DNA of 64,000 nucleotides from Candidatus Roseilinea sp. (GTDB taxonomy: Bacteria > Chloroflexota > Anaerolineae > J036 > Brachytrichaceae). Positions 46,104 to 57,574 of this stretch are shown here, piece after piece. The DNA is taken from the NCBI GenBank assembly GCA_026003755.1, contig BPHV01000003.1:1-64000 (forward strand). The letters run 5' to 3'. The notes under the pieces are model-generated. The model saw only the letters and a list, made by a program, of their open reading frames with translations, had not been told where the DNA came from and ran no database searches. The translations under genes were made by a program, and so were the position numbers. Each line of letters starts with the position of its first letter. Positions within the stretch are counted from its first letter, which is position 1.

Positions 46104-49100
46104 ATGCCGAAGCGAACCGACATCCACTCCATCCTCATCCTTGGCTCCGGTCCAATCGTCATCGGTCAAGCATGTGAGTTCGACTACGCCGGCGCGCAGG
46201 CGTGCAAGGTGCTGCGTCGGGAGGGCTATCGCGTCATCCTGGTGAACTCCAATCCGGCGACCATCATGACCGACCCGGAATTTGCCGACGCGACCTACAT
46301 CGAGCCACTCACCGTAGAGCTAATCGAGAAGATCATCGCCAAGGAGCGTCCCGATGCGCTCCTGCCTACCGTCGGTGCACAAACGGCGCTCAACCTGGCG
46401 ACGGCGCTGGAAGCACAGGGCATATTGAAGCAATACGGCGTTCAGCTCATCGGCGCCAATGTGGGCGCTATTAAGCTGGCCGAAGACCGCCAACTGTTCA
46501 AAGAAGCCATGGAGGCCCACGGCTTAAAGTGTCCGCAGGGGGCGACGGTCAGCTCGGTGGATGAAGCGCTGGCGCTCGTGGGCGTCAATACCGGCGCCTT
46601 GCCTGGCGACTCGCCCTTTCTCCATGCGCACTTTTCGCTCCTCAAATTTCCCGTGCTCATTCGTCCCTCGTTCACGCTGGGCGGGAGCGGCGGCGGCGTG
46701 GCCTATAGCGAAGCGGAACTGCGCGAGAAGTGTGCGCGCGGCCTGCGCGAAAGCCCGGTCGGCCAAGTCCTGGTTGAACAAAGCGTGCTGGGCTGGAAGG
46801 AATATGAGCTGGAGGTGATGCGCGACTGTAAGGACAACTTCGTGGTGGTGTGCTCGATCGAGAACCTCGACCCGATGGGGGTGCACACCGGCGATAGCAT
46901 CACCGTCGCGCCGGCGATGACCCTGACCGACAAGGAGCTTCAGCGCCTGCGCGACATGGCCAGGATCGTCATGCGCGCGGTGGGCGTAGAAACCGGCGGC
47001 AGCAATGTGCAGTTCGCCGTCAACCCCGATAACGGCGAGGCGCTGGTGATCGAGATGAATCCGCGCGTGTCGCGCTCGTCGGCCCTGGCCAGCAAGGCGA
47101 CCGGCTTCCCCATCGCCAAGATCGCGGCGTTGTTGGCCGTCGGCTACTCGCTGGATGAGATCCCCAACGACATCACGAAGAAGACGCCGGCGTCGTTCGA
47201 GCCATCGTTGGACTACGTGGTGGTGAAGGTGCCTCGCTGGGCGTTTGAAAAGTTCCCCGGCGCCGACCCCACCCTCGGTCCGCAGATGAAGAGCGTGGGC
47301 GAGGTCATGGCCATCGGCCGAACCTTCAAGGAAGCCTTGAATAAGGCGGTGCAGGGGTTGGAAATCGGCAAGATCGGAATCACCGGGGAGGGCATCGAAG
47401 AACCGGCGTCTGCGTCGGAGATTGAAGCACAAATCGCCAAGCCAACGGCACAGCGCCTCTTTCAAACCTTCGATGCGCTGCGCCGCGGCGTGACGCCGGA
47501 ACGGGTGCATGCGGCCACGCAGTACGACCCGTGGTTCATCGAGCAGTTTTGTCAGATGATCGAGACAGAGCGCGCGCTGGCGCAGCACACGCTCGACTCG
47601 TTGCCGCGCACGCTGCTGCTGCGAGCGAAGCAAGAGGGCTTCGGCGATGCGTATATCGCCAAGCTGCTGAGGCCGGGCGCGACCGGCGCCGCCTCCTGGC
47701 TTCAAGTGCGCGCGAAGCGTCGCCAACTCGGCCTCGTCCCCTCCTTTTATCGCGTGGACACCTGCGCCGCAGAGTTTGAGAGCAACACGCCCTATCTCTA
47801 CTCGAATTACGACGGTTTCGACGAGAGCGAGCCGCAGTTTCAAAAACCGAAGATCATCATTCTGGGCGGCGGCCCCAATCGCATCGGCCAAGGCATCGAG
47901 TTCGACTATTGCTGCGTGCACGCTTGCTACGCCTTGCGCGCCCTCGGCTTTGAGATCATCATGGTCAATTGCAACCCGGAGACGGTGAGCACCGACTACG
48001 ACACCGCCGACCGGCTCTACTTCGAGCCGCTGACGCTGGAGCACGTGCTGAATGTGTGGGAGAACGAGTCGGGGATCGCCGGCGAGGGCGCGCACCGCCC
48101 GCGCAGCCTGACCCCCGTGCTGGTGCAATTTGGCGGACAGACGCCGCTGAACCTGGCGCAAGCGCTCAAGGACTACGGCGTGCCGATTTGGGGCACATCG
48201 CCCGATGCGATTGCGCTGGCCGAAGATCGCCAGAAATTCGCCGAGGTGCTGCGCGAGCTGGATATCCCTCAGCCGGAGAACGGCACGGCAAGGTCGCTGG
48301 ACGAGGCGCGCCGGGTAGCCGCCCAGATTGGCTATCCGGTGCTGGTGCGCCCGTCGTACGTGCTGGGCGGCCGGGCGATGGGCATCGTCTATGGCGAAGA
48401 GGAGCTACAGGAGTACATCGAGGAAGCAACCCGCGTCAGCCCGGATGCGCCGGTGCTGATTGACCGCTACCTGGAAGACTCTTTCGAGCTGGATGTGGAT
48501 GCCGTGGCGGACGGCGAGCGCGTGGTGATCGGCGGGATCATGGAGCAGATTGAAGAGGCCGGCGTGCACAGCGGCGACAGCGCATGCATGATGCCACCGC
48601 TCAAGGTGAGCGAATACCACCTCAACATCATCCGCGATTACACCGAGCGCATCGGCCTGCGCCTGGGCGTCAAGGGCCTGATGAACGTACAGTTCGCCAT
48701 CAAGGATGAGATCGTCTACGTGCTGGAAGTGAACCCGCGCGCCAGCCGCACGACGCCCTTTGTGAGCAAGGCCACCGGCGTGCCGTTGGCCAAGATCGCC
48801 GCGCGCATTGCCGCCGGCCAGACGCTCGAAGAAATCGGTTTTCTCGACGAGCCGAAGCTTGACGGGTTTTTTGTCAAAGAAGTCGTGTTGCCGTTCAACA
48901 AGTTTCCCAGCGCGTTCTATCAGCTCGGCCCGGAGATGCGCAGCACCGGCGAGGTGATGGGACACGCTTCGACCTTCGGGCATGCCTACGCCAAAGCCGA
49001 ACTGGGCGCAGGTGAACGTCTGCCGTCTTCTGGCCGCGTGCTGCTCACCGTCAACGACAACGACAAACCCAACATCATCAAGATCGCGCGCGACCTGCAT

Positions 49101-49442
49101 CGGCTGGGCTTCGCGCTGCTGGGCACGCGCGGCACGGCGGAGTTCCTCAATCGCTTTGGCGTGCCGGTGACCGCCGTGAACAAGGTGAGCGAAGGTGCGC
49201 CGCACGTGGTGGATTACATCCGGCGCGGCGAAGTGCACATGGTGATCAGCACGCCGCTGGGTCAGCGCGCCTACACCGATGGCCAAGCGATCCGCGCGGC
49301 GGCGATTCAACACAAAGTGCTGCTGCTCACGACGCTGAGCGCTGCCTCGGCGGCTGTGCAGGCCATCCGCGCGATGCGCGCGAAGGATTTCAAAGTGCGC
49401 AGCTTGCAAGCGCACCACGGCATCACGCCGCGCTGGCTGTAG
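46104..49442 (+). CDS. carB: Carbamoyl-phosphate synthase large subunit
   Basis: 1112 aa from the ATG at 46104 ([20 protein letters not shown]). Two homologous halves each hold an ATP-grasp domain: the first starts at [19 protein letters not shown] and the second at [20 protein letters not shown]. Metal-binding [20 protein letters not shown] and its partner [20 protein letters not shown] are intact. The C-terminal MGS-like allosteric domain starts around [19 protein letters not shown]. It makes carbamoyl phosphate for pyrimidine and arginine synthesis. The small subunit is not in the window. No frameshift is present in this long gene. Confidence 0.96.
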   Translation: MPKRTDIHSILILGSGPIVIGQACEFDYAGAQACKVLRREGYRVILVNSNPATIMTDPEFADATYIEPLTVELIEKIIAKERPDALLPTVGAQTALNLATALEAQGILKQYGVQLIGANVGAIKLAEDRQLFKEAMEAHGLKCPQGATVSSVDEALALVGVNTGALPGDSPFLHAHFSLLKFPVLIRPSFTLGGSGGGVAYSEAELREKCARGLRESPVGQVLVEQSVLGWKEYELEVMRDCKDNFVVVCSIENLDPMGVHTGDSITVAPAMTLTDKELQRLRDMARIVMRAVGVETGGSNVQFAVNPDNGEALVIEMNPRVSRSSALASKATGFPIAKIAALLAVGYSLDEIPNDITKKTPASFEPSLDYVVVKVPRWAFEKFPGADPTLGPQMKSVGEVMAIGRTFKEALNKAVQGLEIGKIGITGEGIEEPASASEIEAQIAKPTAQRLFQTFDALRRGVTPERVHAATQYDPWFIEQFCQMIETERALAQHTLDSLPRTLLLRAKQEGFGDAYIAKLLRPGATGAASWLQVRAKRRQLGLVPSFYRVDTCAAEFESNTPYLYSNYDGFDESEPQFQKPKIIILGGGPNRIGQGIEFDYCCVHACYALRALGFEIIMVNCNPETVSTDYDTADRLYFEPLTLEHVLNVWENESGIAGEGAHRPRSLTPVLVQFGGQTPLNLAQALKDYGVPIWGTSPDAIALAEDRQKFAEVLRELDIPQPENGTARSLDEARRVAAQIGYPVLVRPSYVLGGRAMGIVYGEEELQEYIEEATRVSPDAPVLIDRYLEDSFELDVDAVADGERVVIGGIMEQIEEAGVHSGDSACMMPPLKVSEYHLNIIRDYTERIGLRLGVKGLMNVQFAIKDEIVYVLEVNPRASRTTPFVSKATGVPLAKIAARIAAGQTLEEIGFLDEPKLDGFFVKEVVLPFNKFPSAFYQLGPEMRSTGEVMGHASTFGHAYAKAELGAGERLPSSGRVLLTVNDNDKPNIIKIARDLHRLGFALLGTRGTAEFLNRFGVPVTAVNKVSEGAPHVVDYIRRGEVHMVISTPLGQRAYTDGQAIRAAAIQHKVLLLTTLSAASAAVQAIRAMRAKDFKVRSLQAHHGITPRWL

Positions 49443-49658
49443 GGTTCGGGATATGGGCCAGCGCGTGCGATGCGCGTCTGCATCGCGCTTGGGGCGGGCG
49501 TCATCGGTGTTTCCCTCGGCCCGGCCCGACACGCTGCTAAAGCAGCCAACCGGCCGGCGCGAGCGACGCGCGCACGCCAAGCCTCTCACGGCGATGAGCG
49601 CGCGCGGGCGCTACAATCTCGCCGGGCAATTCATGCCCATGCCGCGATGGCTGCCAAC

Positions 49659-52290
49659 ATGGCCGACGTGAACGCTGTGCTCGCCCACCTGCGCGCCGAT
49701 CGCGAATTTATGCGCGACGTGTGCGACTGGCAGTGCGCGCCGGCGCGCCCCGCACGATTCGCCGAATTCCCTGCCGCGCTCGATCCGCGCTTGCGCGAGA
49801 TGCTCAGACGGCGCGGCATCGAGCAGCCCTATACGCACCAAGCGCAGGCGACCGAGGCGGCGTTGCAGGGCAGGCACGTGGTCGTAGTCGCCCGTGCCGC
49901 CGGCGGCAAGTCGCTGTGCTTCCACTTGCCAATCCTGGACGCCCTGCTGCGTGATCCAAACGCGCGAGCGCTCTGCCTTTTTCCCACCAAGGCGCTGGCG
50001 CAGGACCAGCGCGCGCATCTGCGGGCGATGATGGATAGCCCGCCGGTCGCCGACTTGATCGGCGATCGCCGACCGTCCGTCGTCTACACCTACGATGGCG
50101 ACACGCCGCAGGCCCTGCGCGCCGAGATCCGCCGCGACGCGCGCGTGCTCATCACCAACGCCGACATGCTGCACGTCGGCATCCTGCCGCACCATACGCG
50201 CTGGGCGGCGTTCTTCAAGCATCTGCGCTACGTCGTCATTGATGAGATACACGCCTATCGCGGCGTCTTCGGCAGCCACGTCGCCAACGTCATCCGCCGG
50301 CTGAAGCGCCTGTGCGCGTTCTACGGCTCCAATCCGGTGTTCATCTTGGCTTCGGCCACCATCGCGAACCCTCAGGAACACGCCGAGCGTCTGATCGAGT
50401 CGCCGGTGATGCTGGTGGATGATGACGGCAGTCCGCATGGCGAGCGCCATGTCATCATCGTCAACCCACCGTTGACCGACCCGCAGCTCGGCCTGCGCCG
50501 CAGCGCCGACTTCGTCGCCCGCGACATCGCCGCGCGTTTCATCGGCCAAGGGCTGCAGACGATCTGCTTCGCGCGGTCGAGGAGCAAAGCTGAGATTTTG
50601 CTGGCCTATCTGCGCGCAATGGGGCTGAATGCCGGCAACGGGTCGGCATGCGCTGCGGCGCAGTCTCCGGTCGTGATCAGCGGCTACCGCGGCGGCTACT
50701 TGCCCGAGGAGCGGCGCGCGATCGAGCAAGGGCTGCGCGAAGGCCGCGTGCGCGGGGTGGTTGCGACCAATGCGCTGGAGCTGGGCATTGACATCGGTGC
50801 GCTGGATGCCTGCGTGATGCTCGGCTATCCGGGCAGCGTCGCCAGCTTCTGGCAGCAAGCAGGGCGCGTCGGCCGGCGACGGGGGGGCCAGCGTCGCCGT
50901 CATGGTCGCTACTCCCGACCCGCTCGATCAATTCCTGGCTGCCCAGCCTGGCTATCTCTTCCAGCAATCGCCTGAGCACGCGCGGATTGCGCCGGATAGC
51001 CTCGGCGTGTTGGCCGATCACGTTGTCTGCGCGACGTTCGAGCTGCCGTTCGTCCGCGGCGAACGATTCGGCGGCGCCGACGTGCGCGAGCTGCTCGATG
51101 CGCTGACCGAAGCAGGCGAGCTGCACGCCAGCGGCGTCGGCGCGCTGCCGCTGTTCAGGGACGCAGACGGCGGACAGCCGGCGACGCGCTACACCTGGGT
51201 GGGCGCAGGCTATCCGGCTGACCGGGTGAGTCTGCGGGGCGCGGGCCAGCGCGTGAGCATCGTTGACGAGCAGGGCAATTTGATCGGCGAGACCGACCGC
51301 CATACTGCTCCGGCGCGCGTTCATCCGGGCGCGATCTATCTGCACCAGGGCGCCCCTTATTTGGTGACCGAATTGGATTGGGAGATGGGGCGCGCCTGGG
51401 TGCGCCGCGTGGATGTGGACTATTACACGCAAGCGAGCGTCGTGTCCGAGGTGATCGTGTTGCGCGAGTTCGAGCGGCCCGGCTCGGCGCAGCCGCCCGT
51501 CGGCGACTGCCGCGCGCCGGCGTGTGGCGAGATCGAGGTCACGACCACCGTTGCCCGCTATCGGCAAGTGCGCTTCAGCACGCACGAGACGTTAGGGTGG
51601 GGCGATGTGGATTTGCCGCCGCAAAAGCTGCTCACGACCGGCTGCTGGTTCGCCATCCCCGAGGGCGTTTGTCGGCAACTGGCGCAAGAGGGCATCATCG
51701 GCCTGCCGAACGATTATGGGCCGAACTGGGAGCAGCAGCGTTGCGCAGCCCGCGCGCGCGATGGCTATCGCTGCGTGGTCTGCGGCAAGCCGGAAAGCCC
51801 GCACCGACAACATCATGTGCATCATCGCCGGCCGTTTCGGACTTTTGGCTACGCGCGCGGTGAAAACGACTTTTACCTGCAGGCGAACGCCCTGGACAAC
51901 CTGATGACGGTGTGCCCGTCGTGTCACGCCAAGATCGAGACCGCGGAGCCGATGAATCAGGCGTTGGGCGGCCTGTGCTACTTGCTCGGCCGCCTGGCGC
52001 CGTTATTCGTCATGTGCGATCCGAGCGACATCGCAGCCACGTTCGACATCGTCAGCCCACAGACGCGCCTGCCGACCATCACCCTGTATGAGCTCGTGCC
52101 TGGCGGCGTCGGGCTGGCCGATGCGCTGATGGCGCATCATGCAGAATTGATGAAAATGGCGGCGCAGCGCGCGCGCGAGTGCCCGTGCGAGCGCGGCTGC
52201 CCGTCCTGCGTCGGCCCCGTGGACCCAGCAGAGGCGCGCGGGCGCAATCTCAAGCAGGATGTGGCGCGCCTGATCGCTTTGATAAGCTGA
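49659..52290 (+). CDS. DEAD/DEAH-box helicase with DUF1998 domain and embedded HNH motif, frameshifted
   Basis: Start at the ATG 49659 (MADVNAVLAHLRADREFMRD); ATG 49647 is also possible. Walker A is VVVARAAGGKSLCFHLPIL, box II VVIDEIHAYRGVFGSH, motif III LASATIAN, motif VI near QAGRVGRR. The family resembles MrfA/YprA-type helicases. A G7 run (50881-50887) breaks the frame; the C-terminal half continues as VAVMVATPDPLDQFLAAQPG. Near its end come the four DUF1998 cysteines (CPCERGCPSCVG). Between them lies an HNH-like module (RDGYRCVVCGKPESPHRQHH, HHRRPF, then MTVCPSCHAKIE; nt ~51755-51940). MrfA acts in DNA repair. The HNH unit is unusual. Confidence 0.82.
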
Positions 52291-52332
52291 CCGGCGCAGC
52301 GTTTATGGCAATGACCAAGGAGATACTTTAAG

Positions 52333-53301
52333 ATGAAAGCAATTCGGGTGCATGCATACGGCGATGCGGACGTCCTGGGATACGAGGATGTGCCGCTGCC
52401 GGAGCCGGGGCCGGGCGAGGCGCGCGTGAAGATCGGCGCGGCCGGCTTGAATTTCATAGACATCTACCAGCGGCGCGGCTGGTACAAAGTGTCGCTGCCG
52501 TTTACCCCCGGCCAGGAAGCGGCGGGCGTGATAGATGCGGTGGGCGAAGGGGTGACCGAGTTCCGGCCCGGCGACCGCGTCGCCTACGCAATGGTGCTCG
52601 GCGCTTACGCCGAGTATGCCATCGTGCCGGCGAGCCGGCTGGTGCCGATTCCGCCCGGCGTATCCATCGAGCAGGCCGCGGCCGTGATGCTGCAAGGCAT
52701 GACCGCGCACTACCTGGCGCTCACCACCTATCCGCTGAAGCCGGGCGACGTGGCGTTGGTGCACGCCGGCTCGGGCGGGGTGGGCCAGTTGCTCATCCAG
52801 ATCGCCAAGCGGCTTGGGGCGCGGGTCATCGCCACCGTGGGCGCAGCCGATAAGGTTGCGCTGGCCCAGGCCGCCGGCGCCGACGACGTGATCCGCTACC
52901 GCGAGCAGGACTTTGAAGCCGAGGTGAAGCGCTTGACCGATGGCGCCGGCGTGCACGTCGTGTACGACTCGGTGGGCAAGGATACCTTCCTCAAGGGCCT
53001 GAACGTGCTACGTCCGCGCGGCTACATGGTGCTGTATGGCCAGTCCAGCGGGATGGTGGAGCCGATTGATCCACAAGTGCTCAGCCAGAAGGGGTCGCTC
53101 TTCCTCACCCGGCCGACGTTGGGCCATTACACGCTCACGCGCGCCGAGTTGCTCGGGCGCGCCGGCGATCTTTTCCACTGGATGGCCACTGGCCAGCTCC
53201 ATGTGCGGGTGGATCGCGTGTTTGGGCTGAGCGAGGCCGCCGATGCCCACCGTTACATGGAAGCGCGCCAAACTCGCGGCAAAGTGCTGCTCGTACCGTG
53301 A
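52333..53301 (+). CDS. NADPH:quinone oxidoreductase family protein (MDR superfamily)
   Basis: 322 aa. N-terminal [40 protein letters not shown] and the nucleotide-binding [26 protein letters not shown] match the QOR branch of medium-chain reductases. No catalytic zinc cysteines are seen. AAGGAGATACTTTAAG precedes the ATG. It reduces quinones or other enones using NADPH; the substrate is unknown. Confidence 0.87.
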   Translation: MKAIRVHAYGDADVLGYEDVPLPEPGPGEARVKIGAAGLNFIDIYQRRGWYKVSLPFTPGQEAAGVIDAVGEGVTEFRPGDRVAYAMVLGAYAEYAIVPASRLVPIPPGVSIEQAAAVMLQGMTAHYLALTTYPLKPGDVALVHAGSGGVGQLLIQIAKRLGARVIATVGAADKVALAQAAGADDVIRYREQDFEAEVKRLTDGAGVHVVYDSVGKDTFLKGLNVLRPRGYMVLYGQSSGMVEPIDPQVLSQKGSLFLTRPTLGHYTLTRAELLGRAGDLFHWMATGQLHVRVDRVFGLSEAADAHRYMEARQTRGKVLLVP

Positions 53302-53377
53302 GCGGGATGACGAGCGTGTGCCTGTGCCTGATGGATAATCCCGCTCAGTAGCTTTCACGCGCAGTTGGCGAAGTGTT

Positions 53378-53938
53378 ATGAGCGACAATGAGTTCTACCT
53401 TGTGAACGTGGCCGGCGTGCAGCGCCGGTTGCGGTTGATGGAAGTGGCGCCCGGCGTGAAGATCGCCGTGCTCAACATCTTGGGCGACACCGAATTGGTG
53501 CAGGCGGCGGCGCGTTCGTTGGCCGCTCAGTTGCCAGAGGGTGCGGACTATCTGGTCACTGCGGAAGCGAAAAGCATTCCCCTCGCCCACGCGCTTTCCG
53601 TCGAATCCGGCTTGCCCTACATTGTGCTGCGCAAGTCGCACAAGCCCTATATGGGCGATGCGCTCTCTGCCGAGACGCTCTCCATCACCACGAACAAGCC
53701 ACAAACTTTGTTCCTGGACGAAAAAGATCGTGCGGCGATCAAAGGCAAGAAAGTCGTGCTGGTGGACGACGTGATTAGCACAGGCAGCACGCTTCAGGGC
53801 ATGCGGCTGATCATGCAAAAGGCCGGCGCAGAGGTAATCGCCGAAGCGGCCATCTTCACCGAGGGTGATCGCGCTCGCTGGAACAACGTCATCGCGCTGG
53901 GCCATTTGCCGATCTTCATGAGCAACGCCGGCGGTTAG
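53378..53938 (+). CDS. Phosphoribosyltransferase (adenine/xanthine type)
   Basis: 186 aa. The PRPP-binding motif VVLVDDVISTGSTLQGM is perfect for purine phosphoribosyltransferases. LVTAEAKSIPLAHALSVESG and YIVLRKSHKPYMG match the xanthine/adenine PRTase subgroup. It salvages a purine base to its nucleotide. The family also includes purine operon regulators, but no DNA-binding domain is present. Confidence 0.83.
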   Translation: MSDNEFYLVNVAGVQRRLRLMEVAPGVKIAVLNILGDTELVQAAARSLAAQLPEGADYLVTAEAKSIPLAHALSVESGLPYIVLRKSHKPYMGDALSAETLSITTNKPQTLFLDEKDRAAIKGKKVVLVDDVISTGSTLQGMRLIMQKAGAEVIAEAAIFTEGDRARWNNVIALGHLPIFMSNAGG

Positions 53939-54397
53939 CACGCGTTCGTGGATGTCCCGCTCGCCGGCGCAGGGGGGACGCTAGCGTGACGAACACGATG
54001 GCAGGCAAGCGGCTTAGCGCAACGCCACTCCTGTTCGTCGCGCGATGCCACAGCCGGCGGCGCACGGTGGCGGTCCGAGCCGCGACGCGACGCACCGCTC
54101 TCCGCTCAAGCGCCGGGTCGGGCGCTCCGGCGCACCCAATGCGTATGGTCGCCCGGTCTGAGTTGCACTGACCGATCGCAGCTTGGACGGCAGGACCGCT
54201 GGATCGCGCGACAGCGCAGCGCCGATTTGGCGCGGCGTCGCTCTGAAAGCCCGTCTGGACGGCCTGTTCGGCCAGCGTTGGAGACACGCAACCGTCCACT
54301 TTTTGCCGGCTTGCTTCGCTTCGGCTTGCCAGCGTGGGCCGTCAAGGAATTGGCAACTTGACAACCGGCCAGAAGCAAAACCGATTTCGCGTCCAGG
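53939..54397. other. Intergenic region without recognised gene
   Basis: About 460 bp upstream of the DUF4032 gene. Reading frames on both strands are short, Arg-rich and not protein-like. A TTGACA at 54358-54363 is present but too far (37 bp) from the -10 at 54401. Confidence 0.4.
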
Positions 54398-54406
54398 TGA
54401 TATAGT
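54398..54406 (+). promoter_or_regulatory. Extended -10 promoter for a probably leaderless mRNA
   Basis: TGATATAGT (extended -10, TGn plus TATAGT) ends only 8 bp before the ATG at 54415. Transcription would start at or very near the start codon, and no ribosome binding site fits. This points to a leaderless transcript. Confidence 0.45.
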
Positions 54407-54414
54407 CCTCTTGG

Positions 54415-55365
54415 ATGTCGGAAGCACTTTCGACTCAGGATTACCTGGACTTTCGCCGGGCGCGCTCGAAAGGCTTTCTGCGTAAGGTGTGGTCATTGCT
54501 GTCTGGACAGAACACCGAGCTGATGGCATGGGACGAGGTGCGCGACAAGCTCAAGCTGCGCGGGTTCATCCGACGCGGCATCCAGGCGGTGCCCGTGGAG
54601 AAGATCAAGGGCAGCGTCGGGCGCTATCACGACTTTGACAACGCCTTCCTGCCGACCAACGACAGCAGCAGCAGCCGCTGGCGCAAGATCAACCGCGCCT
54701 TCTATGACGACGTCAGCCTGCCGCCGGTCGTGCTCTACAAAGTCGGAGATGCGTATTTTGTGCTAGATGGCAACCATCGCGTGTCGGTCGCCCGTGAACA
54801 TGGCGTGAAATATATAGACGCCGAGGTTCATGAGGCGATTACGCCGGTGCCGGTCACGGCCGAGGATATTAATGCGGACGCGCTCGAGTTGTTGGGCGAA
54901 TACACCGAGTTTCTCGAACGCACGCGACTGGACGTATTGCGGCCAGGGCAGAACATTCGCTTCTCCATTGGCGGCGGCTACGCGCGCTTGCTCGAGCACA
55001 TCGCCGTGCATCGCTATTTCATGGGTCTGGATCTCCAGCGCGAGGTGAGCGAAGACGAGGCCGTGACCGATTGGTACGACAACGTCTATCTGCCCATCGT
55101 CGAGGCAATCCGCAAAGAAGGCATCCTGCGCGACTTCCCCGGCCGCACCGAAGCCGACCTGTATCTGTGGATCATCGATCACAAGCACTATTTGAAGGAA
55201 CACTGCGGCTGCGATGTGCCTCCGGAGGAAGCAGTGGCCGACTATGCCGAGCACTTCGCGGAGAAACCGCCCTTGCGCCGCGTGCAAGAAGCCTTTGACC
55301 ACATCGTGGATGCGATCGGCGCCCTATATCCCGCACCGATCGTATGGCGGCATCGATCCGGTTGA
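54415..55365 (+). CDS. DUF4032/ParB-like regulator-type protein
   Basis: 316 aa. A central ParB-like segment (PPVVLYKVGDAYFVLDGNHR followed by VSVAREHGVKYIDAEVHE) is typical of ParB/Srx-fold proteins. The C-terminal part (LYLWIIDHKHYLKEHCGCDV and EEAVADYAEHFAEKP) matches DUF4032. These are conserved in Chloroflexota and Actinobacteria; the function is unknown, possibly nucleotide binding or regulation. Confidence 0.7.
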   Translation: MSEALSTQDYLDFRRARSKGFLRKVWSLLSGQNTELMAWDEVRDKLKLRGFIRRGIQAVPVEKIKGSVGRYHDFDNAFLPTNDSSSSRWRKINRAFYDDVSLPPVVLYKVGDAYFVLDGNHRVSVAREHGVKYIDAEVHEAITPVPVTAEDINADALELLGEYTEFLERTRLDVLRPGQNIRFSIGGGYARLLEHIAVHRYFMGLDLQREVSEDEAVTDWYDNVYLPIVEAIRKEGILRDFPGRTEADLYLWIIDHKHYLKEHCGCDVPPEEAVADYAEHFAEKPPLRRVQEAFDHIVDAIGALYPAPIVWRHRSG

Positions 55366-55425
55366 AGCGGAAATCGTCGAGCGTTGAAAGCGCCGTCGGC
55401 TGCCGGGCTGCGATAGGACGCGCTG

Positions 55426-56022
55426 CTACCCCTGTAAATGGCAGCGGTCATTCAAGCTGCGCAATCGCCATCGCCCCCTCTCGTAATCGGCCTCGGTGAG
55501 CGAAGCGTTGCCGAAGGCGAGCGGATAGCGCCGCATGACCGGCAGCCCCAGCATGGCCCCCACCATAGCGCCGAGCGTGCCACCGTGCGAAACGAGGACG
55601 ACCGCCTCGCCGTCGTGACGCGCGATCAGGTCGCGCAGGAATGCGGTGACTCGCTCGCGCATGTGCTGCGCGCTTTCACCGTTCGGGATGGTGGCCTCCG
55701 GATCGTCCAGAGGCGTTGTCGGCATTGCCATTCGGATCTCCTCAGCGGTCAGCCCGGTCCAGTCGCCCATGTGGTACTCGCGCAGCCGCTCGTCTAAGAT
55801 GACCTCGAGACGGCAGGCCCGCGCGATGACGCGCGCGGTGTTGGCGGCGCGCACCAATGGGCTGGAGTAGATCGCCTGGACGGACTTCGCGCCGAAGCGG
55901 CGGGCTAGGCATTCCGCCTGAATTTGGCCGACGTCGTCCAGCGGCACATCCAGCCAGCCTTGTATGCGGCCCTCCGCGTTGAACGCGGTTTGTCCGTGCC
56001 GGACGAGGTAGGCGGTGAGCAT
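55426..56022 (-). CDS. Histidine phosphatase family protein (phosphoglycerate mutase-like)
   Basis: 198 aa. The catalytic RHG motif is in AYLVRHGQTAFNAEGRIQGW, the acid/base Glu in REYHMGDWTGLTAEEI, and the second His in VVLVSHGGTLGAM. The family includes cofactor-dependent phosphoglycerate mutases and CobC-like phosphatases. It is the last gene of the operon rsmG-mcmB-meaB. The frame is open upstream of 56022, but that part overlaps meaB and is not protein-like. Confidence 0.87.
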   Translation of the reverse strand: MLTAYLVRHGQTAFNAEGRIQGWLDVPLDDVGQIQAECLARRFGAKSVQAIYSSPLVRAANTARVIARACRLEVILDERLREYHMGDWTGLTAEEIRMAMPTTPLDDPEATIPNGESAQHMRERVTAFLRDLIARHDGEAVVLVSHGGTLGAMVGAMLGLPVMRRYPLAFGNASLTEADYERGRWRLRSLNDRCHLQG

Positions 56023-56060
56023 AGCGCGGTGGTCGGTGAAGGTGTGGTTGTCCGCGTTCG

Positions 56061-57083
56061 TCACTCGGCCGGCGCGTGGCCGTCGTCGCGCACCAACTCG
56101 TTCAACAATTCCTGAGCCGCCTCCTGGGGATGAAGTTTGCGAGCGACGCACGCCTCGATCAAGGTGTGATAGCGTGTTGGCTCGATCTGTTGCATCGCGC
56201 GCTTCAAGAGAAGGTCGCGCAGCCGGAGCGTCACTTCGCGTTCCAGGCGTTGTGCCCGACGTCGTGCGCCTGCGCCCTGCTCCAGATACTGCCGGTGACG
56301 CGCGATGGCGTCGAGCACGGCTGCAACGCCATCGCCTTCGGTTGCGATCGTCTTCAAGATGGGGATGCGCCAGTCGGTGGGAGCCGTCGTCGGCGCTTCG
56401 ACGCGATGCAGCGCGCCGTAGCCATGATGGCCGCCGGCGCCGGCCGATGGCGCCGCCAGGTCCAGGGCAGCCTGCAGCGTGCTCACGGCGCGCTCTGCGC
56501 CTTCGCGGTCGGCTTTGTTCACAACCAGGATATCGGCGATTTCCAGGATGCCGGCTTTGATGGCCTGAATGTCGTCGCCCAGCCCGGGCGCCTCGACGAC
56601 GATGACCGTCTCGGCCACGCGCGCGACTTCGACCTCGGCCTGGCCCGCGCCGACCGTCTCGATGAACACCAAGTTGTAGCCTGCTGCATCGAGCGCCGTG
56701 ACGATGTCGGCCGTCGAGCGGGCGATCCCCCCCGGCGCGCCACGGTTGGCCATGCTGCGAATGAACACGCCGTCGTCCTCGAACAGTTCGCGCATGCGAA
56801 TGCGATCGCCCAGGAGCGCCCCGCCGGTGAATGGACTGCTCGGATCGACTGAGACGATGGCCACCGTCTGGCCACGGCTGCGCGCCAGTCGGGTCAGCGC
56901 AGCGATCAGCGTGCTTTTGCCGCTGCCAGGCGCACCGGTGACGCCGATGAGATGCGCGCCGCCTGCGTGGCCATACCATTCGTGCAACGTGCGCAATGCG
57001 CTGAGATCGCCGTTTTCAATGCCGGTGATCAAGCGCGCCAGGTCGCGCTTGGTGAGGCGAGGGGGGCGCGTATCGCTTGTCAT
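56061..57083 (-). CDS. meaB: Methylmalonyl-CoA mutase-associated GTPase MeaB
   Basis: 340 aa. The G1 motif GVTGAPGSGKSTLIAALTRL, FIETVGAGQAEVEV (G3 region) and VVNKADREGA (G4) match the MeaB/ArgK family of G3E-like GTPases. It guards methylmalonyl-CoA mutase by loading cofactor B12 and preventing inactivation. The B12-binding subunit is encoded 10 bp upstream, supporting this role. Confidence 0.92.
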   Translation of the reverse strand: MTSDTRPPRLTKRDLARLITGIENGDLSALRTLHEWYGHAGGAHLIGVTGAPGSGKSTLIAALTRLARSRGQTVAIVSVDPSSPFTGGALLGDRIRMRELFEDDGVFIRSMANRGAPGGIARSTADIVTALDAAGYNLVFIETVGAGQAEVEVARVAETVIVVEAPGLGDDIQAIKAGILEIADILVVNKADREGAERAVSTLQAALDLAAPSAGAGGHHGYGALHRVEAPTTAPTDWRIPILKTIATEGDGVAAVLDAIARHRQYLEQGAGARRRAQRLEREVTLRLRDLLLKRAMQQIEPTRYHTLIEACVARKLHPQEAAQELLNELVRDDGHAPAE

Positions 57084-57093
57084 CCGTAGTCGC

Positions 57094-57534
57094 TCAGGAA
57101 TCGCGATTGGCTATCGGATGCCGCGACGGCGTGTGTTCGCGGATGAATTCGACGATCTCCGACAGGGGGGTGCCCGGCCCGAAGATTGCGGCGATGCCGG
57201 CGGCCTTGAGGCCGGGCACATCTTCGTCGGGGATGATGCCGCCCGCGAACACGGGAACATCCCCCATGCCGTTTTGACGCAACAGTTCGACCACGCGCGG
57301 CAGCAGGGTGTTGTGCGCGCCGCTGAGGATGCTCAGGCCGACGGCGTCCACGTCTTCTTGTAACGCGGCCGCAGCGATCATCTCCGGCGTCTGACGCAGG
57401 CCGGTGTAGATCACTTCCATCCCGGCGTCGCGCAGCGCGCGCGCGATCACCTTGGCGCCACGGTCGTGGCCGTCCAGGCCGGGCTTAGCGATCAAGATGC
57501 GCAGCGGACGTGTCGCTTCGGGTGTTAGCGTCAT
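57094..57534 (-). CDS. Methylmalonyl-CoA mutase C-terminal (B12-binding) subunit
   Basis: 146 aa, a stand-alone cobalamin-binding domain. It has the DxHxxG motif in [18 protein letters not shown] and the lower base-binding [15 protein letters not shown] and [19 protein letters not shown] segments. It should pair with a separately encoded catalytic large subunit, which is not in this window. Operon neighbours are rsmG upstream and meaB downstream. Confidence 0.92.
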   Translation of the reverse strand: MTLTPEATRPLRILIAKPGLDGHDRGAKVIARALRDAGMEVIYTGLRQTPEMIAAAALQEDVDAVGLSILSGAHNTLLPRVVELLRQNGMGDVPVFAGGIIPDEDVPGLKAAGIAAIFGPGTPLSEIVEFIREHTPSRHPIANRDS

Positions 57535-57574
57535 ACTTAGATTCTAGCCACAATTGGGGTTGTCGGAGCGCAGG

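Noticed and set aside
46524-48161. 545-codon minus-strand frame across carB, and another at 48405-49589
   Set aside because: Shadows of the intact carB frame with His/Arg/Gln-rich composition.
55426-56979. 517-codon minus-strand frame ending in the histidine phosphatase
   Set aside because: The upstream 319 codons overlap MeaB in another frame and are Arg/Gly-rich without a domain.
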